Assembly (NCBI GenBank): GCA_030549495.1
Contig: JAUIRK010000800.1
Coordinates: 83,131 to 147,130, forward strand
Length of the DNA: 64,000 nucleotides
Reading direction: 5' to 3'
From: Nectonema munidae
Taxonomy: Eukaryota > Nematomorpha > Nectonematoida > Nectonematidae
Part shown: piece after piece, positions 22,431 through 34,803 of the stretch
Layout of the letters: each line of letters starts with the position of its first letter
Numbering within the stretch: position 1 is the stretch's first letter
Notes under the pieces: model-generated
What the model saw: only the letters and a program-made list of their open reading frames with translations
Database searches by the model: none
Told to the model about the DNA's origin: nothing
Made by a program: the position numbers and the translations under genes

Positions 22431-23337
22431 AAGGTGATAAATTTTTTCAAAAAATCGTTATATAGTAAAATATAATTCTTTTTTGTATATTTTGGATTAT
22501 AATATTTTCTTCAATCATCTTGAGTATGAAATATTTATTTAAAAACGTATTATAAAATCTTTTGAAGATTAGTATGAGAGAAAGAACCAAGTTGAAAACT
22601 AATTGGAAAGAGAACATGTGATCAAAAGAAATAATTAAAAAAAATATGTATCTTGACTAAATGGAAGATCTACCATGTTCTAATGAACTAGGAAGTAGTT
22701 TAATTATATAATAGATGCTTCAAAAAGATTTTGACTGTGAAAAAGATGTTCCTCTTTTACAAATGAAAAATATTTAAATCTATAGCTTATCATATAGGAT
22801 TACAATTAACATTTAGCTAAGATGGGTAGGAAATCTGAAAATTTAGAATAGGTCAGATTTATCAAAAATGGCACAGATGCCAATATGTGAGAATTTAGTC
22901 ACTATCAAGATATTTTTAATTTAAATTGAATTTGACGATCTTTTTTCTTTTGCATGAAAGAGAGAATCTTTTAGATGAAGAAGGTGGACAACTTTTTGCA
23001 ATTGAACAATGAACATCACGAATGATTGATAAGAAAAAACCCTTGAAATGAGATTGGTTGACAAATATTCAGGTCTGATAATAAAATACACGATACTGAT
23101 ATAAAAAAAAGCCTAAAATTATAAAGATTCTTTAATCAGAATGCTTTGAGAGAGTAAAAAAATCTGTTCAAAATAAATCCTTAAAAAAGTTTTTTCAAAC
23201 ACACATTGAAGAAAATAAATTTCTAATTAAAAAAGAGCTACCAAGAAAAGATCATCATAGAATGAATAGCAAAATTACATACTGTAAAGTATAGAGGAAA
23301 TGACGTAGAGACTACCAGCCGATAACGAATTTGTAGC
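22431..23337. repeat. third copy of the composite's inner arm and flank
   Basis: 22440-22930 matches 1310-1705 in the same orientation and 6120-6480 in reverse, for example ATTTAGTCACTATCAAGATATTTTT at 22893-22917 (1677-1701). Unlike the left arm it retains the ~110-bp block at 22620-22730 also found in the right arm. 23283-23337 matches the window start (1-55) in reverse. The middle (22930-23280) has no match seen in the window. Confidence 0.7.
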
Positions 23338-23526
23338 CAAAACAATGGAGGTCCTATCGAGATAGATAAGTTACTGTCAAGTGAAATATTTCGAGTGAAT
23401 TATACACCTAAAGTTAATTTATTAAATAAATTAAGAAAATAATTGGCAGAGAAATACTGCAATATTTTAAAGCTTATATATGACATTGATTTACAGGTTT
23501 AATCGATTTTTTTGACAGGTTCTATT

Positions 23527-23870
23527 GATTTTCATAAAAATGAATATCACCACTGAATTCAGCATGCTTGAAAATGGGTATATATGTATAAAAAACTTTT
23601 TATAATTACTTAGATAAAGAGTTTCTTTTTGAGATGAGCTGTCATATATAAATCACTTTTTTGACATGAGATTTTCATAAAAAATGAATATCACCACTGA
23701 ATTGAGCATGCTTGAAAATGGATACATATGTTTAAAAAACTTTATATAATTATTTCGATAAAAAGTTTCTTTTTGAGATGAACTGTCATATATAAATCAA
23801 TTTTTTGATAGATGATTTTTATAAAAAATGGAAATCATCACTGAATTCAGCATGATTGAAATATATATGT
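23527..23870. repeat. tandem repeat, 143-144 bp, about 2.4 copies
   Basis: GATTTTCATAAAAATGAATA starts copies at 23527 and 23670, and a diverged GATTTTTATAAAAAATGGAA starts the third at 23814. Each contains ATCACCACTGAATT and CAGCATG. The period is nearly that of the satellite units in the composite arms, but the sequence differs. Confidence 0.8.
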
Positions 23871-23964
23871 AACATTAAAAATATTTATAAAAACTTTTTG
23901 ACGGATAATTTTGATGGATAATTTTGACGGGGAACAAAAAATGACATAATTTATCTGAGAAAAA

Positions 23965-24019
23965 TTGGCAGGGGGGGGGGGGCACTTGAGCGTACAAATT
24001 TAGCCCAGCACTGATAGGG
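23965..24019 (-). repeat. piggyBac-like terminus adjoining TTAA
   Basis: An 11-12 base G run, GCACTTGAGCGTACAAATTT and CCCAGCACTGATAGGG run into TTAA at 24020-24023. The same ~45 bp ends the element at 10139. The partner terminus was not identified; the element body may include 22.4-24 kb. Confidence 0.65.
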
Positions 24020-24023
24020 TTAA

Positions 24024-25989
24024 CGGAAATTTTTAATATCTTCACAATTTGTCCTTTTTAAAATTTTGCAAGGCTTCAATCTATATTCATTGTTGAAATT
24101 ATTAGTGAAATAATAGATGTTTCAGGAATGCTAAAATCTATGAATTATTCAATATTTAAAAAAAATTACTAATCTAACATTGAGAAATAGGAGGCCTGGC
24201 AGGATAATAAATATCTTCATCTTTTGAATTTAAAAATATTTTAAAAAAGGTATAATCTCTAATTGTTGAAATTATTAGTGAAGTAATATCTAGATTTACT
24301 GAATTTTTGAAAGAATATTTATCGAAAAATATATTCAAATTCAGTATAAGATTTGCAAGATTATGATATATCACACGACTAAAAGTATTATAGATACATA
24401 CAGAAAAAGAGGTCTTTTGATTTTAAAATTGTTAAAAACAAAGTTTTAATCAATGTTGGACGTATAAAAGCAAAATCTTAATTTGCAGAATAAATATTTA
24501 TAGAAAAATAGATTCTATCTTCAAATTGAGTATAAAATTTGCAACATTTTCATGTGTAACTCTCCAAGATTCTACATAATATGAGTGAAATAATTTATTT
24601 TACCCTAGAATCTTTATCCAACAAAAATAACTAAAAAAGTAGATAGGAACAAGTTCTAATCTTTTTTATAATGAATCATTTTAGTGATGCGAAATTGGGA
24701 ATTGAATGACAACGCATAAACAAAAGTATTACAAATACAATGAAAAAGTGAAATTGAAATTGTTGGAAAGAAAGATTTAATCAATAATAAAGTAAGACCT
24801 AGATTTATTAATTTTTAAATCAGTATTTATCGTAAGATTAAATTCATAGTCAAATTCAGTATAATATTTGAAACATTTTGAGGGGTCACACGCAATTTTT
24901 CGAATTAATTTCAGCGAAGGAGTATATTGAACCCTTGCATTCTATAACCGATAATAATAATAATAACTTGGTTAAAAGAACGATAAATCCAAGCTCTAAT
25001 TAATCTTTCTCATTATCAGTATTTTTAGCGATCTGTAAATGCATGGATAAATACTGATGGAGGTAAATAAATCTAATGATTTACAAAGTTGTAAAAGTCA
25101 ATATTTAAGAGCGTTCAAACACGCATATTCTATATTGATAACAATCTTAATGGATACGATGAACGGTATAAAAAATAAATGCTAAACATTTCTAAAAATA
25201 TAGGTTATTTTAAAAATAAATACTCCAACAACTTTTAATAATTAAATGATTATTTATAATGGGTAATTTATATATGAAATATGAAGTTTCAATTTACGAG
25301 CTCCTATTCGACTTCATAGCACTAAAACTGTCGAAGAAACATTGCAGCAGAAAGCATCATAAAAATAAAATTCTTTTCAATTTGACAGCGGCTGACAATG
25401 CTTCAAAGGGGACAAAATTTGCTAAAAAATAATTGATGTCATTTGTGAACGCTTATAAATATAATTTTGTAAAAATCCAAATTTTATAAAATTGATTTGC
25501 AATTTATATTTCATATTATAGCTTTTAAAATTTAATTTAGATGCTCAAATAATTAACAGTCAAGCCGCGAAAATCCATCCACGGATTATTATCCGTCCTC
25601 AAATTCGGTCAGGTTTTTTGAGAACAGATTTCTATATGGCAGAAATTTTGAATTCAATATAATCTTTCAGTCTCGAAGATCCGTATTTTTTTCAGACACC
25701 GAATGTGAAGGAAAACGTGGTTTAACTTTATTTTAAATTTGGCAAAAATTTATTAAACATCTTTATTTTTTAAAAACCTCGCACTACAAAAATGGAAGTT
25801 TTACTTCAAAGGAAAAACTTTTTCCCTTTTTTTTTAAATTTGAACTCAATTTTAACTAACAAAAAAATATTTCGTAAATTTAATATTTATCAATGAAAAT
25901 TCATAGGGACAGTCTATTTTTATTCAAACAAAAAAATATACGAAAAAAAATTTAATATTTAATATACGTTATAAAAAAGTAATCAAATT
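24024..25989. other. intergenic with diffuse degenerate repeats
   Basis: The phrase GAAATTATTAGTGAA occurs at about 24094 and 24260. ATATTCAAATTCAGTATAAGA and close variants occur near 24330, 24515 and 24850. This suggests old tandem units of roughly 150-330 bp. No gene is recognised. Confidence 0.4.
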
Positions 25990-28152
25990 GGAAAATTATC
26001 AAAAAACAATGTTTCAAATAAGAAAAAAAATTATAAATGAGCATATTTACATATTTTTACATTCAGTGCAAATAAATATTGTCTGATTTTTACAGATAGC
26101 TTTTCTATAGCTTTACATTTTCGTGTTAATATTTTTCTATGTTTACAGTTATCAATAAAATAATACGCTCTTTCACTTGACGAAACGTTTGATCCACGAG
26201 ACTTTTTGAATCCATAAAAAGTGAGATTTCCAGTGACAATTCTAGTTGAAGAATTATCACATAAAAGTCGCATCGATTTTTCGGTGAGAAGCAAAACTAA
26301 ACTTCTGATGAAACACTTTTCCCTCCCCTCCTAACATAAGGGTACATATTAGGCCTATTTGTTTTCAATATAACTCAGCTAGTATTAGCTGCTATATCCA
26401 AAAAATTAGTAAAGATTGTCATTGGCTATCTTCTGCATGCTTTATAACAGATACAATCTCTGAACATTTTATTGAAAATGTCGACTCCTTCTTTATATTT
26501 ATTATAATCTAAAATAGTTTCAGGTTTTTTGCCCATTGTTTGAATTTTTGTGAAGTGCTGACTAGACAAAACATAGACCGGTTTGACATTTTTTTTCGAA
26601 TGTTTCTCTGGGATGTAAATACTTGGCATAATCTGTATAGAGAAAACTACTTTAATACTCTGCTAATCTCAAACCCTTCAATTGCTCCGACTTGCACGAA
26701 CAGTTTTGCAAATTGTAAGCGACTCACTTTTAGCCCAAACACATAAATCATGGGACATAAAAAATCTGTCCACGTAAATTCCACAACATTTCGGTATGAT
26801 GGAAACGTTCGCTAATTTTTTTACTATATTGAATCACTTGAAATAATCTTTGTCACTCAACGCACTTACATAAACGTCACTAGTAAATAAAAAAATTTCT
26901 TGAATCTACACAATGGTAAACTTTCATCCCATACCGACCTGGTTTAGAAGGATCATACACCTTTATGGAAGATCTTCCTCTATATTTTACTAGCTGCTCA
27001 TCTATAGTTATATAATCAGTGGGACAGCATTTGTCACAGTTATTGAAAGATTCATTATGTAAATCTTGTATGGGGGCTAGTTTGTCTAAGTGATTTCTTT
27101 TGATATCGAATCTAATGAAAGTATTTTTCAGCAAAAACATATCTCTACTGTTTGCAGATTTCAAAAATGGGTTCCCATATCTATCAGAGAATAAAATCTT
27201 TATATCTACACGTTGGCCCTTTAGAAGCTCCAATGTTATACAAGCAACCGAAATAAGTCAAAAGATCTATGGAAAATCTCTCGTAATAATAGCGCAAGTC
27301 TTCAAATGTTGATTTAGTTTTACTGAAAAAAATTAATTTTGTTGAAAAGTTAATTATCAAAAAATTACAGCAAACCAATATAAAAATATTTCATAATATT
27401 TACTAAAAAATTCAAGATAATTTATTGATTATAATGATAATATTGTCCCCAAGATTAGAATATTCATAAAAACAAAGTTATAATTTAAGTTTTTCTATCT
27501 TTGTTCTAACGAACAATTTTACCAAGTTGTTTATAGCCCTACCAGATTGGCTCATTAGTAATGCATCCAATGAAAGTGCACCCCCCCCCCCCTCAACTAC
27601 GCTCATATCTCCAATTTTCACCTTTTTCAAAGTTCATTGTTTATTGTCTATTTAGTGAAACGCTAGATTTGCAATTATAAACCAATTATGAACAAAGAGA
27701 AAAATAAACCCTATTGAGTTATAATACAAAAATTAGAAAAGTACCTGTTATACTAATTTACTGTAGTCTTTCGAAAAATAAAATGTTATACCTATCGTTT
27801 TTTCGTGATTTTTCTTTAGTGCAGCTATAAATATAGGTTATGAGACTTGTAGCAGAAAAATGTTGAAATTTTCAAGAGGATCAGAAAGATTTCTATAGTT
27901 TTCTCTAGGACCAGCTGGAAATGAAAGAAAATTCCTAATGTTTTGATTCAAAGATCTTCTAAGGTTGACACTTTGTGGTTCACAAAAATACTCTGTTCCA
28001 TCAGGAGCTATCAATGAGGAAGGAGTATCGGCTTGCGAATCTTTGCTTGCACTAGTAATCGAATCTATGACTTCAAAATCACTATCAGTATACACGCCAG
28101 ACCTAACAATTTCAGTGCTAGTAGCACTAGTAGAATTGCTAAAGGAACTCAT
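25990..28152 (-). pseudogene. piggyBac transposase pseudogene with catalytic region recognisable
   Basis: Read on the minus strand. 28152-27838 carries an acidic N-terminus with DGTEYF. 27378-27184 and 27233-26880 carry KGQRVDIKILFSDRYGNP and SRDMFLLKNTFIRFD. They are followed by DYITIDEQLVKYRGRSS (first catalytic Asp region) and DPSKPGRYGMKVY. Further on, in another frame, VDRFFMSHDL (about 26765) fits the second catalytic Asp. 26629-26426 has ILDYNKYKEGVDIFNKM, the fourth-Asp region. About 400 bp of unrelated or decayed sequence separates the N-terminus from the core. Multiple frame changes indicate a dead copy. It is a different piggyBac lineage member from the fragment at 3.6-4.5 kb, whose landmarks differ. 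Confidence 0.85.
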
Positions 28153-28989
28153 TTTGAAATATTGAGAAAACAGATTCTGGAAGAAGTTGGAAAGAAGCCA
28201 AAATAACTATGTAATGAATGACGTTTAATCGATTTACATATCAAAAAAACACTAATCAAAACTGATTCATTTCTAATGATACAGACTACTAATATTATGA
28301 TGTAATTGGAAAAAGAAACATCAGGCGAACTTGAACTTGTGTTATGATAGATCAACACGTGAATAAGAAAGGTAAGTTTATTGTTTATTTTCAAACAAAC
28401 CATATTTCAGATATTGAGCGAGCATGATGAATGGATTACACATAAAGCTTTCATCAGTGGAGCAATGAAATATGTTTAGTTTGGGGAACATTTGTGCGTT
28501 CGCAAATCCAGCCAATGGATCCTTGTTCGAGAGGATGCTGAGTCCTAGATCTACCCGAAATTTTCATCTCACGGACGGGAAAACAGGTAGTTGGTTCCTA
28601 GATCTGTATTTATATTTAAGGTTATTTGAATATGAAGGAATAGGGTTTATACAATTGTTGCTTTGAATTCCCATAAACCCTAAAAAAATGTGTTGAAAAC
28701 AAAACATGTTTTGAAAAAAGCATATTAGTCTTCAAGGTAATACTAATAATAGCAGTATGCTAATTATATAATTATATCAACTTTTTTTGTAAAACCATGG
28801 ATATGGGAAATTTTGAAATTATTTTTAATCTCATTTTATACTGCTTGCGAAATTCGTAGAGAAGAGTGAAATATAAAAATAAATAAAAAGAATAAACAAT
28901 AATAAATGTTACAGCAAGAAGCTCTGTAGTCTTAATAGCAGCAGTCCTAGTACGAAATTCAGAAAAATGCAATGCATACTATAGTAATG

Positions 28990-29180
28990 TGAAAACCAAC
29001 GAGCGCAGCTATGAACAAATGATCAAGATTTTGAAGGAGAGAAAATGTAAAAAGCGAAGGTTATTAATTGCGGCTTCTATAAAGAAATTAAGGAGATGAG
29101 CTACGATGATAACACAGCTAAAGTCTCTGAGATACTTTCAAAACCAGTAGAGGAAACATTAAAAAATTCTAAACAAAACT
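28990..29180 (+). other. weak coding-like stretch, unrecognised
   Basis: The frame ending in TAA at 29178-29180 reads KVINCGFYKEIKEMSYDDNT followed by AKVSEILSKPVEETLKNSKQ. It is open for about 45 codons after an upstream stop and has a less repetitive composition than its surroundings. No family is recognised. It could be a pseudogene fragment or chance. Confidence 0.2.
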
Positions 29181-30342
29181 AATTTGCAAACAAAATTGAT
29201 GCTACTCTTGGTATTTTGCCCTTAAAAACATCTATGGCAAAAAATTTGTACACGTCTCATTGTATGAGTCCATATGTATGTTATAATGTTTAAGGATTTA
29301 TTATATTATAGAACATATAAACATATTGTTTTGTTCGTTTCAAATAATAAATACCTAACAAGGAAGTATCAAAAAGTTTTCAATTAAATGTACATTGCAC
29401 AGAAATTGTCTTTTAGTAAAGAATAAGGGTATCAAGAAGGAAAAGAAAAAATAATGAAAAAGGGAAAAAATTTAAACGAAAGAAAATTGACAATCTTTAA
29501 CTTCCATCAAGATTCAAGAGGATTTGGAATACTTACCTTTGTAACACTATTAGATGTCTAAATCAATTAATTCTTAGAATTATGTCAGAATGGGCAGTGT
29601 AGGTGATCATATGTTTACCCATTTGTAAGGTCGCTCAATTACCTAACGAAAACACTACAACTGTGAGACTACCATCTGAAACGAACGACGCATTGACTAC
29701 CACGAAGAATTAAACGTGCAGCTTCTGTTGACTATTTCCGATAGTTCAAAGCAGTAGGGGAAAATAATAAAATAAGTTTGCAAATAGGGACCTAATTTTT
29801 TCAAAAAATAAAACTCTCTAATTTCTCAGAAACTTAATAATTTATAAAAATTTAAAACCGGTATTTTATTAAGCTTTGTGAATTTTGGGAGAAAATTTCA
29901 ACCATTAAACATTGTGGATAGATTAAAATTTTTAAGAGAATACATTGGGAAGGGTACCTAGCCATAATAGGGTGCACTGCACCTCAGCCTCCGTCCTTGC
30001 TACGCCAGTGTTAAGCTACTAAGTTTGGCAAACACAATATAAACCGCAATTATAAAGTGCAAAGATACACAGCGTTGCATGTCAATCCTACAAACTACAA
30101 CACGTTTTTTTCTGTGCTTCATAATATTTGTTCACGTGTAAAATAAAGGAAATTACGGTTCGAAAAATAGTGATATTCATTTTTGCTTAAGATGTGATAG
30201 AATGAAACCCTCGTTGAATGTTTTCTTATTTGCATGAAATACATAATAATTTGAAACTTTTTGATAGAATAGTAACATTCTTCAATAAGATAAGACTTTA
30301 TTCATGTTTGAAAATGAAGTGAACATACTAAATACATACTAA

Positions 30343-30414
30343 ATGTTACTTCCTCGTTTAATTTTTGTTGCTGTGGTTCTGTCAGTTAACCTATTTTCAC
30401 TTTGGTACAATATT
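30343..30414 (+). other. possible signal-peptide exon
   Basis: ATG followed by 24 codons, mostly hydrophobic (LPRLIFVAVVLSVNLFSLWY), ending at a good donor, ATT|GTAAGC. No convincing downstream exon was found. An acceptor-like TTTTTTATCAAAATTTAG near 30545 would give only IRV and a stop. Confidence 0.2.
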
Positions 30415-31933
30415 GTAAGCATAGTATATATGGTAATAGGCGAATCGACAAGTATTTCAATTCCATATGAATAAAAAAAAGAGAAATAGTAAAATATATT
30501 TAGAATTCTTGTTTCTGGTTTAATCTTTTTTTTTTATCAAAATTTAGATTCGTGTATAACATAAAATCTCTAAAGAAAAGAGGAGCAACATAAAATGTAT
30601 TTTTAATAACTTTTAAATCCAAATTTCTATGGCTAATAAGTTAATTACAACTCTTAGAAACTTAACTGAAAGCTATAAATTATCATTTTTTTCAATAAAG
30701 TAATTAACAAAATAATTTTATTTTATATTATGATTTGATAATAATTTTTAATTTATATCTTAACAGTTTTATCATTATTGCAAAAATATAATTTGTAAAA
30801 TGTAAATCATCCTTTATACCATCCTCGTGATTTCATTAGAAGTGTCCTGATTTGAAGAATTCTTACTCTAGTTAAAAGTATAAAATACATCATTTAAAAA
30901 ATATTTGTAATAGTTGTTATACGTAAGTTTCTCTAGATAATTTTCTTTAATACATAACCTCTAAAATTAGAGGAGAATTTTTAAAATTTTCAAATCATTA
31001 TTACCCAACATTTCACTTGAACTCCCAATCACACCATAATTTCGAATAACTGCAGGAATTTCATAAAGTTGAACTACTTTGCTTGCAATTGTAATTCCAT
31101 TAGTTCCTTCTAGCTCAACAAGAGTACAAAATCACTTATGTATGATAGAATGAAAGCAAAAAATCTATCTCTTCAAAAATATTCAAAAAAAATATATCTA
31201 ATTTTTAGACTCATTTATTATGATTGAGTACATTTCTATTTCGTCTCGAATTATTTGAATAAAGCTTTAAATTAGAATTCTTCACACAATCGTGAAGCTA
31301 AATAATTTGGAAATTTTTAGTTTTTTATGCATTCATCATGCATTTTTCCGAAAGTAGTATTTATAGCTATCATAAGGTTAATTCATTCGTGCTATTTACC
31401 ACAGTTGGATGTGTCTGCAGTTTCATTATGCCAGTTATAGGAAATTTCAAATTAAAAAATATATATAAAACTATCAGAAAATTTTCGAATAGTTACTTTT
31501 TTTTACGAAAATAGGCTGGCAAGCAGGATATAATATTTAATGAATAAAACATGTTACACATCATTTTATTTGTTTAAGATTTTCTCATTAGGACATGGAA
31601 TGATAGTGATCACTTCTGATCTCGAGTAATAAAGCCTTTATCCCTCTTTATTGCTTTTCACCAGTTATTGAAACCGATGGTCATATATGCCTTTTTAGGT
31701 TTAGATCTTGTACTGAAACAACTGCATGCGTAAAAAAGCTTTATCACTAGATTGCTATACTCTAATCAATTGGATGTTTTATACCATGACTCTAAAAACG
31801 ATATCTTTTTAAAAAAATTTGGGGACAGAATTTTTGGTTTAATCAATTCAGTATTTTGTGTTCGAAGGCCAAAAATGTCTCGGTCTTCTGAAGACCGTAT
31901 TGAAAGGCTTGTATTAGGAAATTCATTGGTAAT

Positions 31934-32010
31934 ACAGTGAGACCTCGTTTATCTGATACTCGATTACATAGCAACCTCGTTATCCGATACAATAATGAAT
32001 TTAACAAATT
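31934..32010 (+). repeat. pogo/Tigger-like terminus, tentative
   Basis: TACAGTGAGACCTCGTTTAT followed by a second AACCTCGTTATCCGATAC resembles the CAGT...ACCTCGTTATCCG ends of pogo-type elements with a TA target. No matching right end or transposase was found. Confidence 0.35.
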
Positions 32011-32517
32011 TTCCCAATGTTTTTCTCCCCTATTATTCTGACATTCACACTCGGACACTGACAGTGTCTTCAGCAAACCAAATGCTCTCACCATTGTCTG
32101 TATACAACAATCAACATTGTCTGTGACAGATCAATCATGTGATAGTATTTTTGTGATACATACACTTAACACTAGGAAAGCTAACTATTTGTACATAATA
32201 AAGACACTTACGTATATACAAACCTATCATAAAAATTAACAAAGATGAATGTAAAACTATTTATAATTTGCTTAAAATGTAGGCAAAACTTTATTTTACT
32301 TTAAAATATACAATTTAAATAATTTATGTATTATAAGCAACACAAATCTTAAGCTACCTGTTTTCATTGTCTTAATGCTTTTCTAAACCAAGTGTCGACT
32401 ATTGAGGTAAAATAATTGAATTATGTTAATTCATAAAATTTAATCGAAATGCTCAATATGTCTGAATACATTGGGCCTTATCTTTTTCTAGCTAAAAAAT
32501 GCTTTTGATCAAAAGGA

Positions 32518-32670
32518 TGGCGTGAGTAGGGTTGGTTAGATGCTGGATTCGATAACTCAAGGTCTTGGGTTCGATTACGCATCAAGCCTGCTTTCCTCAT
32601 AGTTCGATACAAGCGGCGCAATTGTGCCTTCTCGATGAAAACACCCCGGGGTACCTTTACCTTTACTTTT
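32518..32670 (+). mobile_element. tRNA-derived SINE (family A)
   Basis: The head reads TGGCGTGAGTAGGGTTGGTT (A box), ACTCAAGGTCTTGGGTTCGA (B box, GGGTTCGATTAC). The body is CATAGTTCGATACAAGCGGC and GTGCCTTCTCGATGAAAACA, ending in a CTTTAC-rich tail. Relatives are at 38199 and, reversed, at 42131. The body also matches the SINE at 48388. Confidence 0.75.
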
Positions 32671-34303
32671 TGAAAATAGCTAGGTGCTCTATGCGATCCC
32701 ATTGCTTTTTTATTGTTGATTGTCAATGAAAGGTAATAATAAAAAGAATTGTGAACAGAATACGCAAATATCAACACAACTATCGAGAGAGAAAAAATAC
32801 GATGGAGTAGGAAAACATCTCTCTTAGATCACGATATACAACTGAAGATTGTGACATTTTGAAGAGTAATGGTGCTGAAACCATACTTTCCACTTTTCAG
32901 CAATAGCTATATGGAGTTTTCAGCATCCTCCAGTTCATCTAGACTCTAGAGTAGAGCGATGTTCAATTACATGATTGTCACTGCAACAGCATATCATTGC
33001 TGGCAGATTTATTGCAGACATCATTAGCAAATTTGCAAGAAAAGTCAAAGATTTTTTAAACATGGCATAAATATTGTGCATTTTTATATAATATAAATAT
33101 TTTTTGATGTTTTACTTCCTGTATTATCTTTGGATCTGAACTAGAAAACAGACTCGCTATGAAAGATTAGACAAGAAATCGATTTATTACAAAGAAAAGC
33201 AAGAGCTAAAAGATTTTTCTCAGCCTCTCATCTCATCAATTGTCATCAGGCGTGATTCATATAAATGAATACAGCGGTACCTAATGGTTACCATGAATAA
33301 AATGAAAATCATTTAGCTACATATAAGTAACAAAATGTGGTATTTTTTTATATTCACAAAAAAATTTAAGGTAAATGTAACAGTATTGCCAACTATTCAA
33401 CGTAATCTTGATTAAAAAAAACGAAAACATTAGATAAAATTAGTATCTAAGAATAGCGATGCTATACACTTGAATTCTGAATTAAAAGACCTTTGATTCT
33501 ATTGCATTAATTTAACCTTTTCAGCTACAGTAATCAATAGGGATAAACATTTTAAGCTCTAAATTATAGAGAATGCTATCTTATATAGTTAACTAGTTCA
33601 AATTTCTGACTATATTACTGCCTCTGATAAACTATAGCTTAAATTTGGATGGTTTATTATATCAAATGAACCGGAAATTTAATTAAAAAAAAAGATTTTA
33701 AGATTCTTTCAAAGACTTAGCCATAAAACAAGAAAAGTAATATTGAAAGTCTACTCACAGGCAAAACTTTTTAGTCACTCGGATGTGCGCCCTTTAATAC
33801 CGTAAGATCTTTGGTTCGTTCCAGTATCCTATAATTTGCAAAAGGAAATTTTTATTGAAGACATCTGCTCAGTGAATTTGTAATTGGAAAAATCGTATGG
33901 AAGAAGCATAATATTGCAATGCTACGATTTGAAAGAAACTTATGATATACAACGAAGGAGCTTTATCACTTGTTGAATTAGAACTGGATCTATCGATGTG
34001 AGAATTCGTATGAAAAATGTAATGTGTGAAATTTATAATCTCATCTTGTGCTTCTGAAGTGAAATGTCGATAAAACTATTTATTACGATGTTGTTGATGT
34101 TTTTCAAAATTTTACGATATTTGATGATGCAATGGAAACATAAAGCTTCAAAAAACTCAACTTAGTAATTGAAAACAAATTGTTCACATCAGTGTTAGAA
34201 ATACCTAGCTAAATTAAATGTGTAAAAAATTTACCTTGAAGATTCCCAAAAGGATAACAGATTTTATAGGAAAGAGGAATATGGATCTTTTGATTGGTTA
34301 AAA

Positions 34304-34502
34304 TGCAGAGGTTCCCAACCTTTTTTTCACCAAGTACCGCTTGAAAATTTTCAGCCTTAGGCGAACCCCTAATAATTTTTTTAGTTTTTTATCTTGATTT
34401 TTCACACTAATATATCAGTTAAAAATTTTAAAAAACTTTTCAGATACCTTTATAAAGTACCCCTTGAAAAAAGTGAAACGAACCCCAGGTTGGGAACCCC
34501 TG
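34304..34502. mobile_element. hAT-type MITE, about 199 bp, upstream of ACADVL
   Basis: The ends are CAGAGGTTCCCAACCTTTTT and, reversed, CAGGGGTTCCCAACCTGGGG. The flanks GGTTAAAA (34296-34303) and GGTTAAAT (34503-34510) form an 8-bp target duplication with one mismatch, as hAT elements make. The left end and inner sequence resemble the hAT terminus at 12456, so it is probably a non-autonomous relative. It ends 301 bp before the ACADVL start codon. Confidence 0.8.
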
Positions 34503-34803
34503 GGTTAAATCGTGATGATGAATTCATATTGATAAAGCTCTAGAGAAGTATATTCTCGTAGTGACATAATCATTGAGACTGATCTAACAAATGGTACATG
34601 CCTGGGTCATAGCGTCGATATATATGGCGTCTTCAGGGGGAGGTGGCATTGGGCCATATCCGCTTTTCTTAAAATGTGAAAGTGTAACAAAACTTCCATA
34701 CCAAAACATTGTGAGCATTTTTGGAGAGAAAATTGTTCACTCAGTTTCAAATAAAAATGTTTTTTTCTGACTGACTGACTAGTTCCTCTTGTAATGAAAT
34801 AGG

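Larger units (their letters stand above)
28153..34303. other. gene-poor region between piggyBac remnant and ACADVL
   Basis: No gene with recognisable homology. Items listed separately: an open stretch near 28990-29180, a possible leader exon at 30343, a pogo-like end at 31934 and a SINE at 32518. At about 29955-30009 GCACCTCAGCCTCCGTCC and GCTACGCCAGTG look like a hAT-type terminus without a partner. The rest is AT-rich. Confidence 0.4.

Noticed and set aside
23527-23870. Tandem repeats as a CRISPR array
   Set aside because: Units are about 143 bp with no short repeat/unique spacer alternation, and the genome is eukaryotic.
29751-30009. hAT-type MITE ending GCTACGCCAGTG
   Set aside because: Only one plausible terminus is visible, and neither the left end nor the 8-bp duplication could be found.
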